Source: Clostridium bowmanii (GTDB lineage: Bacteria; Bacillota; Clostridia; Clostridiales; Clostridiaceae). Taken from it: 64,000 nucleotides of DNA. Position numbers and translations under genes: made by a program. The notes under the pieces were generated by a model. The model saw nothing but the letters and a program-made list of their open reading frames with translations, was not told the DNA's origin and ran no database searches. Location: assembly GCF_018861315.1 (NCBI RefSeq), contig NZ_JAHLDL010000001.1, forward strand, positions 63,923 to 127,922, in the 5' to 3' direction. The stretch's first letter is position 1. The number at the start of each line of letters is the position of its first letter. Positions 26,416-33,717 of this stretch are shown piece by piece.

Positions 26416-26450
26416 TATTAAGGAAAGCCTATTTTAGGCTTTCCTTAATA
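26416..26450. terminator. Perfect hairpin downstream of the ABC-F remnant
   Basis: TTATTAAGGAAAGCCT pairs perfectly with AGGCTTTCCTTAATAA around ATTTT. It is AT-rich on both outer flanks and is likely the old terminator of the ABC-F copy. Confidence 0.6.
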
Positions 26451-26458
26451 ATTGTTGC

Positions 26459-26643
26459 TTAATTTTCTATATCCATCCACATTTCAATGATTGGGTCTAG
26501 TTCTTCTTTGATTTGTTGTTTTTCTTTTCTTTGTAATATTCACAATTCCCCGGGTAATCTATTATTTTTTTATCTTCTATTTCGCATATTCTCTCTGTCA
26601 ACTTATTAATAATAAATCTATCATGGGATATAAATAATATAGC
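26459..26643 (-). pseudogene. ABC-F ATPase remnant (C-terminal pieces)
   Basis: The minus strand encodes ILFISHDRFIINKLTERICE, then IEDKKIIDYPGNCEYYKEKK, and after a frame change KEELDPIIEMWMDIEN and stop. These match FISHDRFFINKLAERICEIE, DYPGNYEYYKEKK and DELDSIIEKWMDIENS of the intact ABC-F gene at 30757-32655. About 70 residues of the C-terminal coiled coil are missing between them. It is a fragment of a second, nearly identical copy of that gene. Confidence 0.85.
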
Positions 26644-26768
26644 CTAAGAAAATTATACCATAAAAATTCACATAATATTATGAAGATTTAATTGAAGAAA
26701 GAGTATTAATAGGGTATTATTTATATAAAGTATATTAATGGATATAGTTAAAAAAAGGAGTTTATAAT

Positions 26769-27215
26769 ATGAATAAAGTGATTTTATTTTTTTCAAGAAC
26801 AGGTAATAGTAAAAGAGTAGCAACAAAAATAGCTGATGGCTTAGGTTTAAAGCCTATTGAAATAACTGATGATAAAAATTGGGATGGAATTTTCGGGTAT
26901 TTGAAGGGTGGTTACTATGCCTCTACAAATAAAAGTGTAAATATTAAAGTAAACGGTGATTATAAAGGAGCAGATGAATATATTATTGTGTCACCCCTTT
27001 GGGCAGGAGGACCGGCGCCCACTGTTCGAGAGTTTCTAAAACAAGTACCAATTAATAAGGTGAATCTAGTCCTAACCTGTAAAGGTAGCGATATTAAAAG
27101 TGCCTTGACTAAATATGAAAACAAAGTTGGAAAGTTAAAAGCTGGTTTCGGAATTGTAGAACGTTTAAAGGATGAAGATAAACGTGTTGAGGAGATTATT
27201 CAGTTATTCAAATAA
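26769..27215 (+). CDS. Flavodoxin-family protein
   Basis: 148 residues. The FMN phosphate loop is SRTGNSKRVATKIADGL near the N-terminus, followed by SPLWAGGPAPTVREFLKQVP (second FMN loop) and LTCKGSDIKSALTKYENK. It is a low-potential electron carrier or flavin-binding regulator; whether it serves ferredoxin-like electron transfer or quinone/thiol chemistry cannot be told. ATG at 26769 follows AAAAGGAG. The next gene, an alpha-galactosidase, begins 43 bp downstream in the same direction with its own ribosome site. Confidence 0.85.
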   Translation: MNKVILFFSRTGNSKRVATKIADGLGLKPIEITDDKNWDGIFGYLKGGYYASTNKSVNIKVNGDYKGADEYIIVSPLWAGGPAPTVREFLKQVPINKVNLVLTCKGSDIKSALTKYENKVGKLKAGFGIVERLKDEDKRVEEIIQLFK

Positions 27216-27258
27216 TTTTTAGTTGTTTTCGAAGGCCGCTACAAAAGGAGGATAGACC

Positions 27259-29460
27259 ATGAGTATCACTTTTGATAAATTTACAGATTCTTTTCATTTG
27301 CAAGCAGGAAATACCAGCTATATTATGCAAGTATTTAAAAAAGGTTATCTTGCACACCTTTATTGGGGAAAGAAAATACGAAAACCCGTTATTGACGAAA
27401 TGTTACTATTAATGTTACGAGACTCTTTTTCTGCAAACACAGATTCATCTGATGAAATGCTTTCTTTGGATACTCTTCCACAAGAATATCCTGCCTATGG
27501 AAATACTGATTTTCGTACTCCAGCCTATTCAATACAACTTGAAAATGGGTCAACTATAACGGACCTTAGATATGAATCTCATACAATCTCAGATGGAAAA
27601 CCTACACTTTTAGGTCTACCCGCTACTTATGTGGAAAGCCATGATGAAGCCCAAACTCTAGAAATAGTAATGAGAGATTCACTAATTGGACTTAAAGTTA
27701 TTTTATCTTACACCGCATTTGAAAATCTCGATGTTATTACAAGAAGTGTCCGCTTAGTAAATGAAGGTTCCACAAATTTAAAACTTCTTCGAGCGCTCAG
27801 CATGAGTCTAGATTTCAATAAAAGTAATTATGACTTTATGAATCTTTCTGGAGCATGGGCAAGAGAGCGTCATATTGAAAGGAATGCTCTAAGTTCTGGT
27901 AATAAATCTATAGAAAGTAGAAGAGGTGCAAGTAGCCATCAACACAATCCGTTTATTGCATTACTTAGCGGTGATGCTAATGAAGATCATGGTGATGTTT
28001 ATGGTTTTAGTTTGGTCTATAGTGGTAACTTTTTAGCTCAAGCAGAGATAGATCAATATCAAACTACAAGAGTATCAATGGGTATAAACCCTTTTGATTT
28101 TTCATGGCTATTAAAGCCAAATGAAGAGTTCCAGACACCTGAAGTGGTTATGGTTTATTCTAGTGAAGGTATAGGTGAAATGTCCAGAACATATCATAAA
28201 CTCTATAGAACAAGGCTATGTCGAGGCGAATTTAGAGATAGTGTACGACCTATCTTAGTTAATAACTGGGAAGCTACATATTTTAATTTTAATGCTGAAA
28301 AAATAGAAGCTATTGCAAAAGTAGGAAAAGACCTTGGTATTGAACTTTTTGTACTGGATGATGGTTGGTTTGGTAAAAGGGATAATGATAAAAGTTCTTT
28401 AGGTGATTGGACTGTTGATTTGAAAAAATTACCTAAGGGAATAAATAATTTGGCAAATAGTATTAATACTATTGGATTAGAATTTGGTTTATGGTTCGAA
28501 CCTGAAATGATATCACCAGATAGTGATTTATATAAAGCCAATCCTGATTGGTGTATTCATGTACCTAATAGAACACGTTCACAGGCAAGAAATCAATTAG
28601 TTCTTGATTTATCAAGAGAAGATGTTTGTAATTATATTATTAATGCAGTAGGTAGCATCTTAAGTAGTGCGAATATAAGCTATGTTAAATGGGATATGAA
28701 TAGAAACATCACAGAGATAGGCTCACCATCTCTCCCAGCAAAAAGGCAAAGAGAAACAGCACATAGATATATGCTAGGACTTTATAAAGTTATGAATTCT
28801 ATCACAAAATCTTTTCCTAAAATTCTATTTGAAAGTTGTTCCGGTGGGGGAGGTCGCTTTGATCCAGGTTTATTGTTTTATATGCCACAAGTCTGGACTA
28901 GTGATAATACTGATGCGGTAGAAAGACTAAAAATTCAATATGGAACAAGTATAGTCTATCCAGCAAGTACAATGGGTGCCCATGTTTCAGCAGTTCCTAA
29001 CCATCAACTAAATCGAAATACCTCACTTAAGATGAGAGGGGATGTAGCGATGTGTGGAAACTTTGGTTATGAACTAGATCTCACAAAATTTTCTGATGAT
29101 GAAAAAGAAGAAGTAAAATCACAGATATTAAAATACAAAGATTTAAGGAAATTGATCCAGTTTGGAAACATGTATAGGCTCTTAAGCCCTTTTGAAGGGA
29201 ATGAAAGTTCATGGATGTATATTTCAGAAGATAAAACCGAGGCTTTAGTTACCTATTTTAGGGTGCTGGCTGTGCCTAATGCACCCATAAGAAAGCTAAA
29301 GTTAAAAGGATTAGATTCAAATATGGACTACTCCATAACAGATAAAAAAAATATATTTGGTGGAGATGATTTGATGTATTCTGGAATAGATATTCCAAAT
29401 TTATTTGGAGACTATCAAAGTATGGTTTGGATTATAAAATGCAATCCACTTGATAAATAA
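27259..29460 (+). CDS. Alpha-galactosidase, GH36
   Basis: 733 residues, the full length of the RafA/AgaN/MelA-type family 36 enzymes (four-domain subunit, usually tetrameric). The catalytic nucleophile is Asp479 in SYVKWDMNRN and the acid/base is Asp549 in WTSDNTDAVER. Substrate-binding marks are LDDGWFGKR, WFEPEMISPDSDLY and ESCSGGGGRFDPG. It hydrolyses alpha-1,6-galactosides such as melibiose, raffinose and stachyose, releasing galactose and sucrose. No signal peptide is present, so the substrate must enter the cell. The sucrose ABC/phosphorylase locus at 37-45 kb would use the sucrose formed. ATG at 27259 follows AAAAGGAGG. A terminator follows. Confidence 0.93.
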   Translation: MSITFDKFTDSFHLQAGNTSYIMQVFKKGYLAHLYWGKKIRKPVIDEMLLLMLRDSFSANTDSSDEMLSLDTLPQEYPAYGNTDFRTPAYSIQLENGSTITDLRYESHTISDGKPTLLGLPATYVESHDEAQTLEIVMRDSLIGLKVILSYTAFENLDVITRSVRLVNEGSTNLKLLRALSMSLDFNKSNYDFMNLSGAWARERHIERNALSSGNKSIESRRGASSHQHNPFIALLSGDANEDHGDVYGFSLVYSGNFLAQAEIDQYQTTRVSMGINPFDFSWLLKPNEEFQTPEVVMVYSSEGIGEMSRTYHKLYRTRLCRGEFRDSVRPILVNNWEATYFNFNAEKIEAIAKVGKDLGIELFVLDDGWFGKRDNDKSSLGDWTVDLKKLPKGINNLANSINTIGLEFGLWFEPEMISPDSDLYKANPDWCIHVPNRTRSQARNQLVLDLSREDVCNYIINAVGSILSSANISYVKWDMNRNITEIGSPSLPAKRQRETAHRYMLGLYKVMNSITKSFPKILFESCSGGGGRFDPGLLFYMPQVWTSDNTDAVERLKIQYGTSIVYPASTMGAHVSAVPNHQLNRNTSLKMRGDVAMCGNFGYELDLTKFSDDEKEEVKSQILKYKDLRKLIQFGNMYRLLSPFEGNESSWMYISEDKTEALVTYFRVLAVPNAPIRKLKLKGLDSNMDYSITDKKNIFGGDDLMYSGIDIPNLFGDYQSMVWIIKCNPLDK

Positions 29461-29494
29461 AGTCCACTATGTGGTTAAATAACGAATTAATTAG

Positions 29495-29530
29495 AAAACT
29501 ACCGAAATATTTAATATTCGGTAGTTTTTT
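29495..29530. terminator. Terminator between the GH36 and MFS genes
   Basis: The stem AAAACTACCGAA/TTCGGTAGTTTT is followed by T6 on the + strand. An almost identical stem occurs at 50205-50243. Confidence 0.85.
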
Positions 29531-29537
29531 GACTCAA

Positions 29538-30731
29538 TTATTTTTGCTTTACTTTTCTATTCCTTCCAAGAACAATAATATTTATAACAGCCAAAATAGT
29601 TGCTATTGATGCCAAAACCTCAAATGAAAACTGCAACGAATATTTATCTCCTAGTTTTCCTATAAGAGGGAATATTATCATCATGTATAAACTAAATATC
29701 ATGCTACCCATGGAAAGTATTGTGGCTCTCTTATTGGAGGGTATTAATTTATTCGTGTAATCACTAACTGCTATAAAAATAATAGACTCAATACTGTTTA
29801 TTAATATAAAAAATACATAATAATATTTACTTAAAGCCACTCCCCATATACATATAGAAATTACTAAAGGAAGTAATAATATTATTACACGTTCTCCTAC
29901 TTTTCTCTCAATTTTATATGCCTTAGATGCTGTTATAGCTGCCACCAAAGCTGCTATTGCTAATATTATACCTATATTTCCTTTTGAAATGCCCTTAGAA
30001 AGTAAATAGTTCTGAAAATAAAAGAATATACTTGTATTAAACATAAAAATTGCCTGTGAGAACACAATTAAAAATCCTAGTTTTTTATTACTAGCTATAA
30101 TCTTAAAACTTTCAGCTACTTGATTTTTGAAAGTTCTAAATCCTTTTTCTTCAACTTCCATTTTAATATTTGGTTCCTTAAAAGACAGCGCTTGAATTAT
30201 AGACAAGGTAGTAACTGCTATAGTTACTACGTAGGCATAGGTATAACTATAATTCGACAAAAAACCACCAAGTAATAGCCCACAGGTCTGAGCCCCTTGC
30301 ATTATCATTTCGTTAACACCAGATACCTTCATATATTTTTTCTCTTCACCTGTTTCTTTTAAAGAATCATATAATAATGCTTCACCTGCTCCCGATTCTA
30401 AATTATAGGACAACGCGGTGACTACAAATCCTATTGCAAATCCAATAAAGCTATTTGAATATATTAATATAAATGCAGATATTAGTTGAGCTATTCTTCC
30501 ACATATTCTACTAGCTTTTCTCCCCCAAATATCCGCCACTGCCCCAGTAGGTATTTCCATTAAAAATGAAGTTATATGGAAGATAGCTTCCACTAGCCCA
30601 AGCTCCGTTAAGGATAATCCTTTGGATGCTAAATATATCATCCAAATCCCATGAGTAAGATCAAAATCCTTTAAAAATGTGAATAGATAATTTTTAGAAA
30701 TATTTTTTCTCAGTTCATTTTTATACCCCAT
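29538..30731 (-). CDS. MFS transporter
   Basis: 397 residues with 12 hydrophobic segments. An MFS signature lies between helices 2 and 3 (GAVADIWGRKASRICGR). The region GLSLTELGLVEAIFHITSFL resembles Firmicute multidrug-type MFS proteins found beside antibiotic resistance genes. Start ATG at 30731 is preceded by TTGGGGGAAAA; the longer frame to 30746 includes the site itself. It is 25 bp downstream of the ABC-F gene and probably cotranscribed, which suggests efflux of a ribosome-targeting compound. Substrate unknown. Confidence 0.85.
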   Translation of the reverse strand: MGYKNELRKNISKNYLFTFLKDFDLTHGIWMIYLASKGLSLTELGLVEAIFHITSFLMEIPTGAVADIWGRKASRICGRIAQLISAFILIYSNSFIGFAIGFVVTALSYNLESGAGEALLYDSLKETGEEKKYMKVSGVNEMIMQGAQTCGLLLGGFLSNYSYTYAYVVTIAVTTLSIIQALSFKEPNIKMEVEEKGFRTFKNQVAESFKIIASNKKLGFLIVFSQAIFMFNTSIFFYFQNYLLSKGISKGNIGIILAIAALVAAITASKAYKIERKVGERVIILLLPLVISICIWGVALSKYYYVFFILINSIESIIFIAVSDYTNKLIPSNKRATILSMGSMIFSLYMMIIFPLIGKLGDKYSLQFSFEVLASIATILAVINIIVLGRNRKVKQK

Positions 30732-30756
30732 TATATTTTCCCCCAATTATTCATTA

Positions 30757-32655
30757 TTAAGAATTTTCTATATCCATCCATTTTTCAATAATTGAGTCTA
30801 ATTCATCTTGAATTTTTTGTTTTTCTTTTGTTAGCTCTAATAATTTTTCATATTCGCTACCATTGTTATTCATTTCAATATCTATATCTTTAAGTTTTGT
30901 TTCAAGCTCTTGTATTGAGATTTCTAAGGATTTTTCCTCTCTTAGTTTGTTATTACTTGTTTGTTTTTGAATGTTTTCTTTATTTCTTGGTCTCTTTTCT
31001 TTTTCAATATTGGGAGTTTCAATTTTATTTTTCTTAAATTCATTTTTCTTTTCCTTGTAATATTCATAATTCCCCGGGTAATCTATTATCTTTTTATCTT
31101 CTATTTCGCATATTCTCTCTGCCAACTTATTTATGAAAAATCTATCATGTGATATAAATAATATAGTCCCACTAAACTCAAGTAGTGCTTCTTCAAGATT
31201 TTCTCTTGAATCTATATCCAAATGATTTGTGGGCTCATCAAGTATCAATAGATTTATATCATTTTGAATTAGCATACAAAGCTTAAGTCTACTTTTTTCT
31301 CCACCTGAAAGATTTTTAACCTTCTTAAAAACCTGCTCGCCATAAAATAAGAATTTAGCCAGTATCCCTCTAGCTGGGCCTTCTAAAATAAACATATCCT
31401 CTCTAAAAGCTTCAAGTACTGTTAACTCTTCATTGTTAAAGGTTATATTTTGGGGAAGATATCCTATTTTGGTGTTAGATCCGAGCTTAACTTCCCCATA
31501 ATCCGCCTCTACCTCACCTAAAAGTGTTTTTATAATAGTTGATTTACCACTTCCATTATCACCAATTAAAGCTGTGCACTCACCATATCTAATGTCTAAA
31601 TATAAATCCTCTAATATTTCCTTTTGATCAAAGCTTTTACTTAAGCCTTTAATACTTATTACATCCTTGCCTGACCTATCAGTATCCACAAAATCCAACT
31701 GAATTTTGGGTTGATTTATAAGCGGCTTATCAACTCTTTCTACTTTATCTAATCTTTTTTGCATACTTGCAGCTCTTTTAAAGAATTTTTCATTGTCAGC
31801 TTGAATAGCCCATATCCTTAGTTGTTTTATTGCTTTTTCCATAGCCTTTATTTTCTTTTGTTGGTCTTTAAATGCTTCAAATTGTTCAAAAACTCTTCTT
31901 TGCTTTTCTTTTACATAATAAGAATAATTACCATCATAAAGTGAGGTTTCCCCATCCTCAATTTCCACTATTTTAGTTACAACTCGATCTAAAAAATATC
32001 TATCATGTGAAATAACTATTACCGTACCCTTGTAACCTTTAAGATAAGTTTCAAGCCACTCTATTGACACTACATCTAAATGATTTGAAGGCTCGTCAAG
32101 GAGAAGTATATCTGGATTCTCAAGTAGAATTTTACCTAATATAACAATGGTTTTTTCACCACCACTTAGACTTATAAAATCTCTGTTTGTGAATTCTTCA
32201 TTAAACTTTAGTCCGGTGCAAACCTTACTCATTTTTTCTTCTATTTCATAACCGCCTTTTGCTTCATAACGATCATTAACTTCACCATATTTTCTTAATG
32301 TATATTCTAATTCACTTCCGTTTAAATTAGCCATTTTCTCTTCTATTATTTTAAGTTCTCTATTTATTTGATATTGCTGTTTAAAGGCAGTTTTTAAAAC
32401 ATCTATCACTTTAAAAGACTCCGGATAATCCGGTATCTGATGTAAGTATCCTACAGTAGCATTTTTTCTTATGGAAATACTACCTTTATCTTGATTTTCT
32501 ATACCAGCTATAATTTTAAAAACTGTAGTTTTACCACAACCATTTTTTCCTATTAGCCCAACTCTTTCATTATTTTGAACTTCAAAAGTAATATCGTTAA
32601 AAATCCTATTACCTCCAAAGTATTTTTCTATTTCTTTTAATGCAAGTTCTATCAT
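30757..32655 (-). CDS. ABC-F family ATPase
   Basis: 632 residues, soluble, two ABC domains without membrane segments. Domain 1 has Walker A GLIGKNGCGKTTVFK, signature ISLSGGEKTIV and Walker B ILLLDEPSNHLD. An inter-domain linker (FEAFKDQQKKIKAMEKAIKQ) follows, then domain 2 with LIGDNGSGKSTIIK, NLSGGEKSRLK and LLILDEPTNHLD. A charged C-terminal coiled coil (about 540-632) completes it. ABC-F proteins bind the ribosomal E site and act as translation factors or antibiotic-protection proteins. The neighbouring MFS gene and the terminator-like leader favour resistance, but a YdiF-type housekeeping role is possible. A fragment of a sister gene lies at 26459-26643. Confidence 0.88.
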   Translation of the reverse strand: MIELALKEIEKYFGGNRIFNDITFEVQNNERVGLIGKNGCGKTTVFKIIAGIENQDKGSISIRKNATVGYLHQIPDYPESFKVIDVLKTAFKQQYQINRELKIIEEKMANLNGSELEYTLRKYGEVNDRYEAKGGYEIEEKMSKVCTGLKFNEEFTNRDFISLSGGEKTIVILGKILLENPDILLLDEPSNHLDVVSIEWLETYLKGYKGTVIVISHDRYFLDRVVTKIVEIEDGETSLYDGNYSYYVKEKQRRVFEQFEAFKDQQKKIKAMEKAIKQLRIWAIQADNEKFFKRAASMQKRLDKVERVDKPLINQPKIQLDFVDTDRSGKDVISIKGLSKSFDQKEILEDLYLDIRYGECTALIGDNGSGKSTIIKTLLGEVEADYGEVKLGSNTKIGYLPQNITFNNEELTVLEAFREDMFILEGPARGILAKFLFYGEQVFKKVKNLSGGEKSRLKLCMLIQNDINLLILDEPTNHLDIDSRENLEEALLEFSGTILFISHDRFFINKLAERICEIEDKKIIDYPGNYEYYKEKKNEFKKNKIETPNIEKEKRPRNKENIQKQTSNNKLREEKSLEISIQELETKLKDIDIEMNNNGSEYEKLLELTKEKQKIQDELDSIIEKWMDIENS

Positions 32656-32705
32656 ATTTAATTCCTCCTATATTTTTGTAATCTATATTTCCTTAAAATA
32701 ATAAA

Positions 32706-32735
32706 GCCCCAGCAGTGAGACTTGCTGGAGTTCCT
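32706..32735 (-). promoter_or_regulatory. Hairpin in the ABC-F leader, possible attenuator
   Basis: In the minus-strand RNA CCAGCA/TGCTGG forms a stem over an eight-base loop, followed by GGCUUUAUUAUUUU about 55 bases before the ABC-F start. Many ABC-F and other resistance genes have premature terminators here. This one is imperfect and no leader peptide is evident. Confidence 0.35.
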
Positions 32736-32791
32736 ATATTTTGATTTTAAGCTAAACCAGTTAAACTAATTCATCATATAATCGAAGTAAA

Positions 32792-32827
32792 AAAAGCCCA
32801 GGCAAGAAAGTCCTCACCTAGGCTTTA
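32792..32827 (-). terminator. Terminator of the 49-residue gene
   Basis: The minus-strand RNA forms a 14-bp stem (AAAGCCTAGGTGAG with CTTGCCTGGGCTTT, four G-U pairs) and a run of U. It separates the small gene from the ABC-F leader. Confidence 0.75.
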
Positions 32828-32849
32828 AAATAACATAATTATAATGTAT

Positions 32850-32999
32850 TTAAGGTAAAGATAACTCACTTCTTTTTAGTATTCTATTCAATTTTGGACA
32901 GACTTCTCCCGTAAAATGAAAATCATTATGCGTAATTCCAGATAATGCCATCGGTAATCTATCTAAAGTTGTATTTTCTAAAAAGAACTTAGCCATCAT
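32850..32999 (-). CDS. Hypothetical 49-residue protein
   Basis: ATG at 32999 (a second ATG follows directly) has the strong site TTGGAGGTG upstream. The frame runs to TAA at 32850-32852. The product starts MMAKFFLENTTLDRLPMALS and ends VCPKLNRILKRSELSLP. It has a single Cys, no membrane helix and no family I recognise. A dedicated terminator lies 20 bp beyond the stop. Size, ribosome site and terminator support a translated small gene. Confidence 0.6.
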   Translation of the reverse strand: MMAKFFLENTTLDRLPMALSGITHNDFHFTGEVCPKLNRILKRSELSLP

Positions 33000-33090
33000 T
33001 TTCACCTCCAAAGTTCAAAACTTAATTAATTTAATATTACCATAAATTTTATATAATATCAATATTGGAATTTTCTATTTTAAGTGGCAC

Positions 33091-33717
33091 CTATTCCATT
33101 ATTTTTAATACTTGCTCTCTTATATATATAGCTTCATTCTCTAAATCTTTCTTTGTTATCTTTAGAGGATCATAAACATGTAATTCAATTTTATTAAAAG
33201 GTAGGGGAATAACAAATTTATCCCATCTGCCACTTAGTTGTATTTTTCTTTTACATTTAATTGTAAGAGGTAGAACCTTACGTTTTGTGAGGACTGCTGT
33301 GATAAATGGAAAGCGCTTTGGCTGGTGATAAGGGCCTAATGGACCATCAAGAGTAATTGTTAAATTAGCGCAACTAGGTCCATTTATTTGACGTCGAATT
33401 TTAAACAAAAAGTTTCCGCCTTCACTTTCATCAGGTACACGAATTGTTTTGTATCCAAAATGATTGCATATTAAATTAATATAATCCCCGCGTCCATTAT
33501 TTGTAGTAATTACATAGAGTCCTTGTCCACTAAGATAAGGGTATAATGAGTAACTATCACCATGCCAAAATACAACAATAAATTTTTCATCGTTATCAGC
33601 TTTTAATAATTTATATTGTCCGGTGGATACTATTTTACTAGTTTTATACACAAATTTAATATAGTAAATAGAAATAAGTGTAGTGAGTTTTCCAAAAAAA
33701 TAGGATATTTTACTCAT
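33091..33717 (-). CDS. DUF374/LPLAT-type acyltransferase
   Basis: 208 residues. FIVVFWHGDSYSLYPYLSGQ carries the family His (WHGD), followed by NNGRGDYINLICNHFGY and the signature TLDGPLGPYHQPKR. This is the DUF374 branch of lysophospholipid/KDO-type acyltransferases (LPLAT superfamily). Such enzymes move an acyl chain onto a lipid precursor at the inner face of the membrane. The N-terminus carries one amphipathic/hydrophobic segment (FFGKLTTLISIYYIKFVY). ATG at 33717 overlaps the end of the glycosyltransferase fusion gene by eight bases, so the two are translationally coupled. It closes the three-gene lipid operon. Confidence 0.8.
   Translation of the reverse strand: MSKISYFFGKLTTLISIYYIKFVYKTSKIVSTGQYKLLKADNDEKFIVVFWHGDSYSLYPYLSGQGLYVITTNNGRGDYINLICNHFGYKTIRVPDESEGGNFLFKIRRQINGPSCANLTITLDGPLGPYHQPKRFPFITAVLTKRKVLPLTIKCKRKIQLSGRWDKFVIPLPFNKIELHVYDPLKITKKDLENEAIYIREQVLKIME

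Larger units (their letters stand above)
26330..26665. repeat. 20-bp direct repeats flanking ABC-F debris
   Basis: AAGAAAATTATACCATAAAA occurs at 26330-26349 and again, identically, at 26646-26665. The 296 bp between them hold a perfect hairpin and the ABC-F remnant. This is what a short-homology duplication or insertion leaves. No transposase is involved. Confidence 0.75.
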
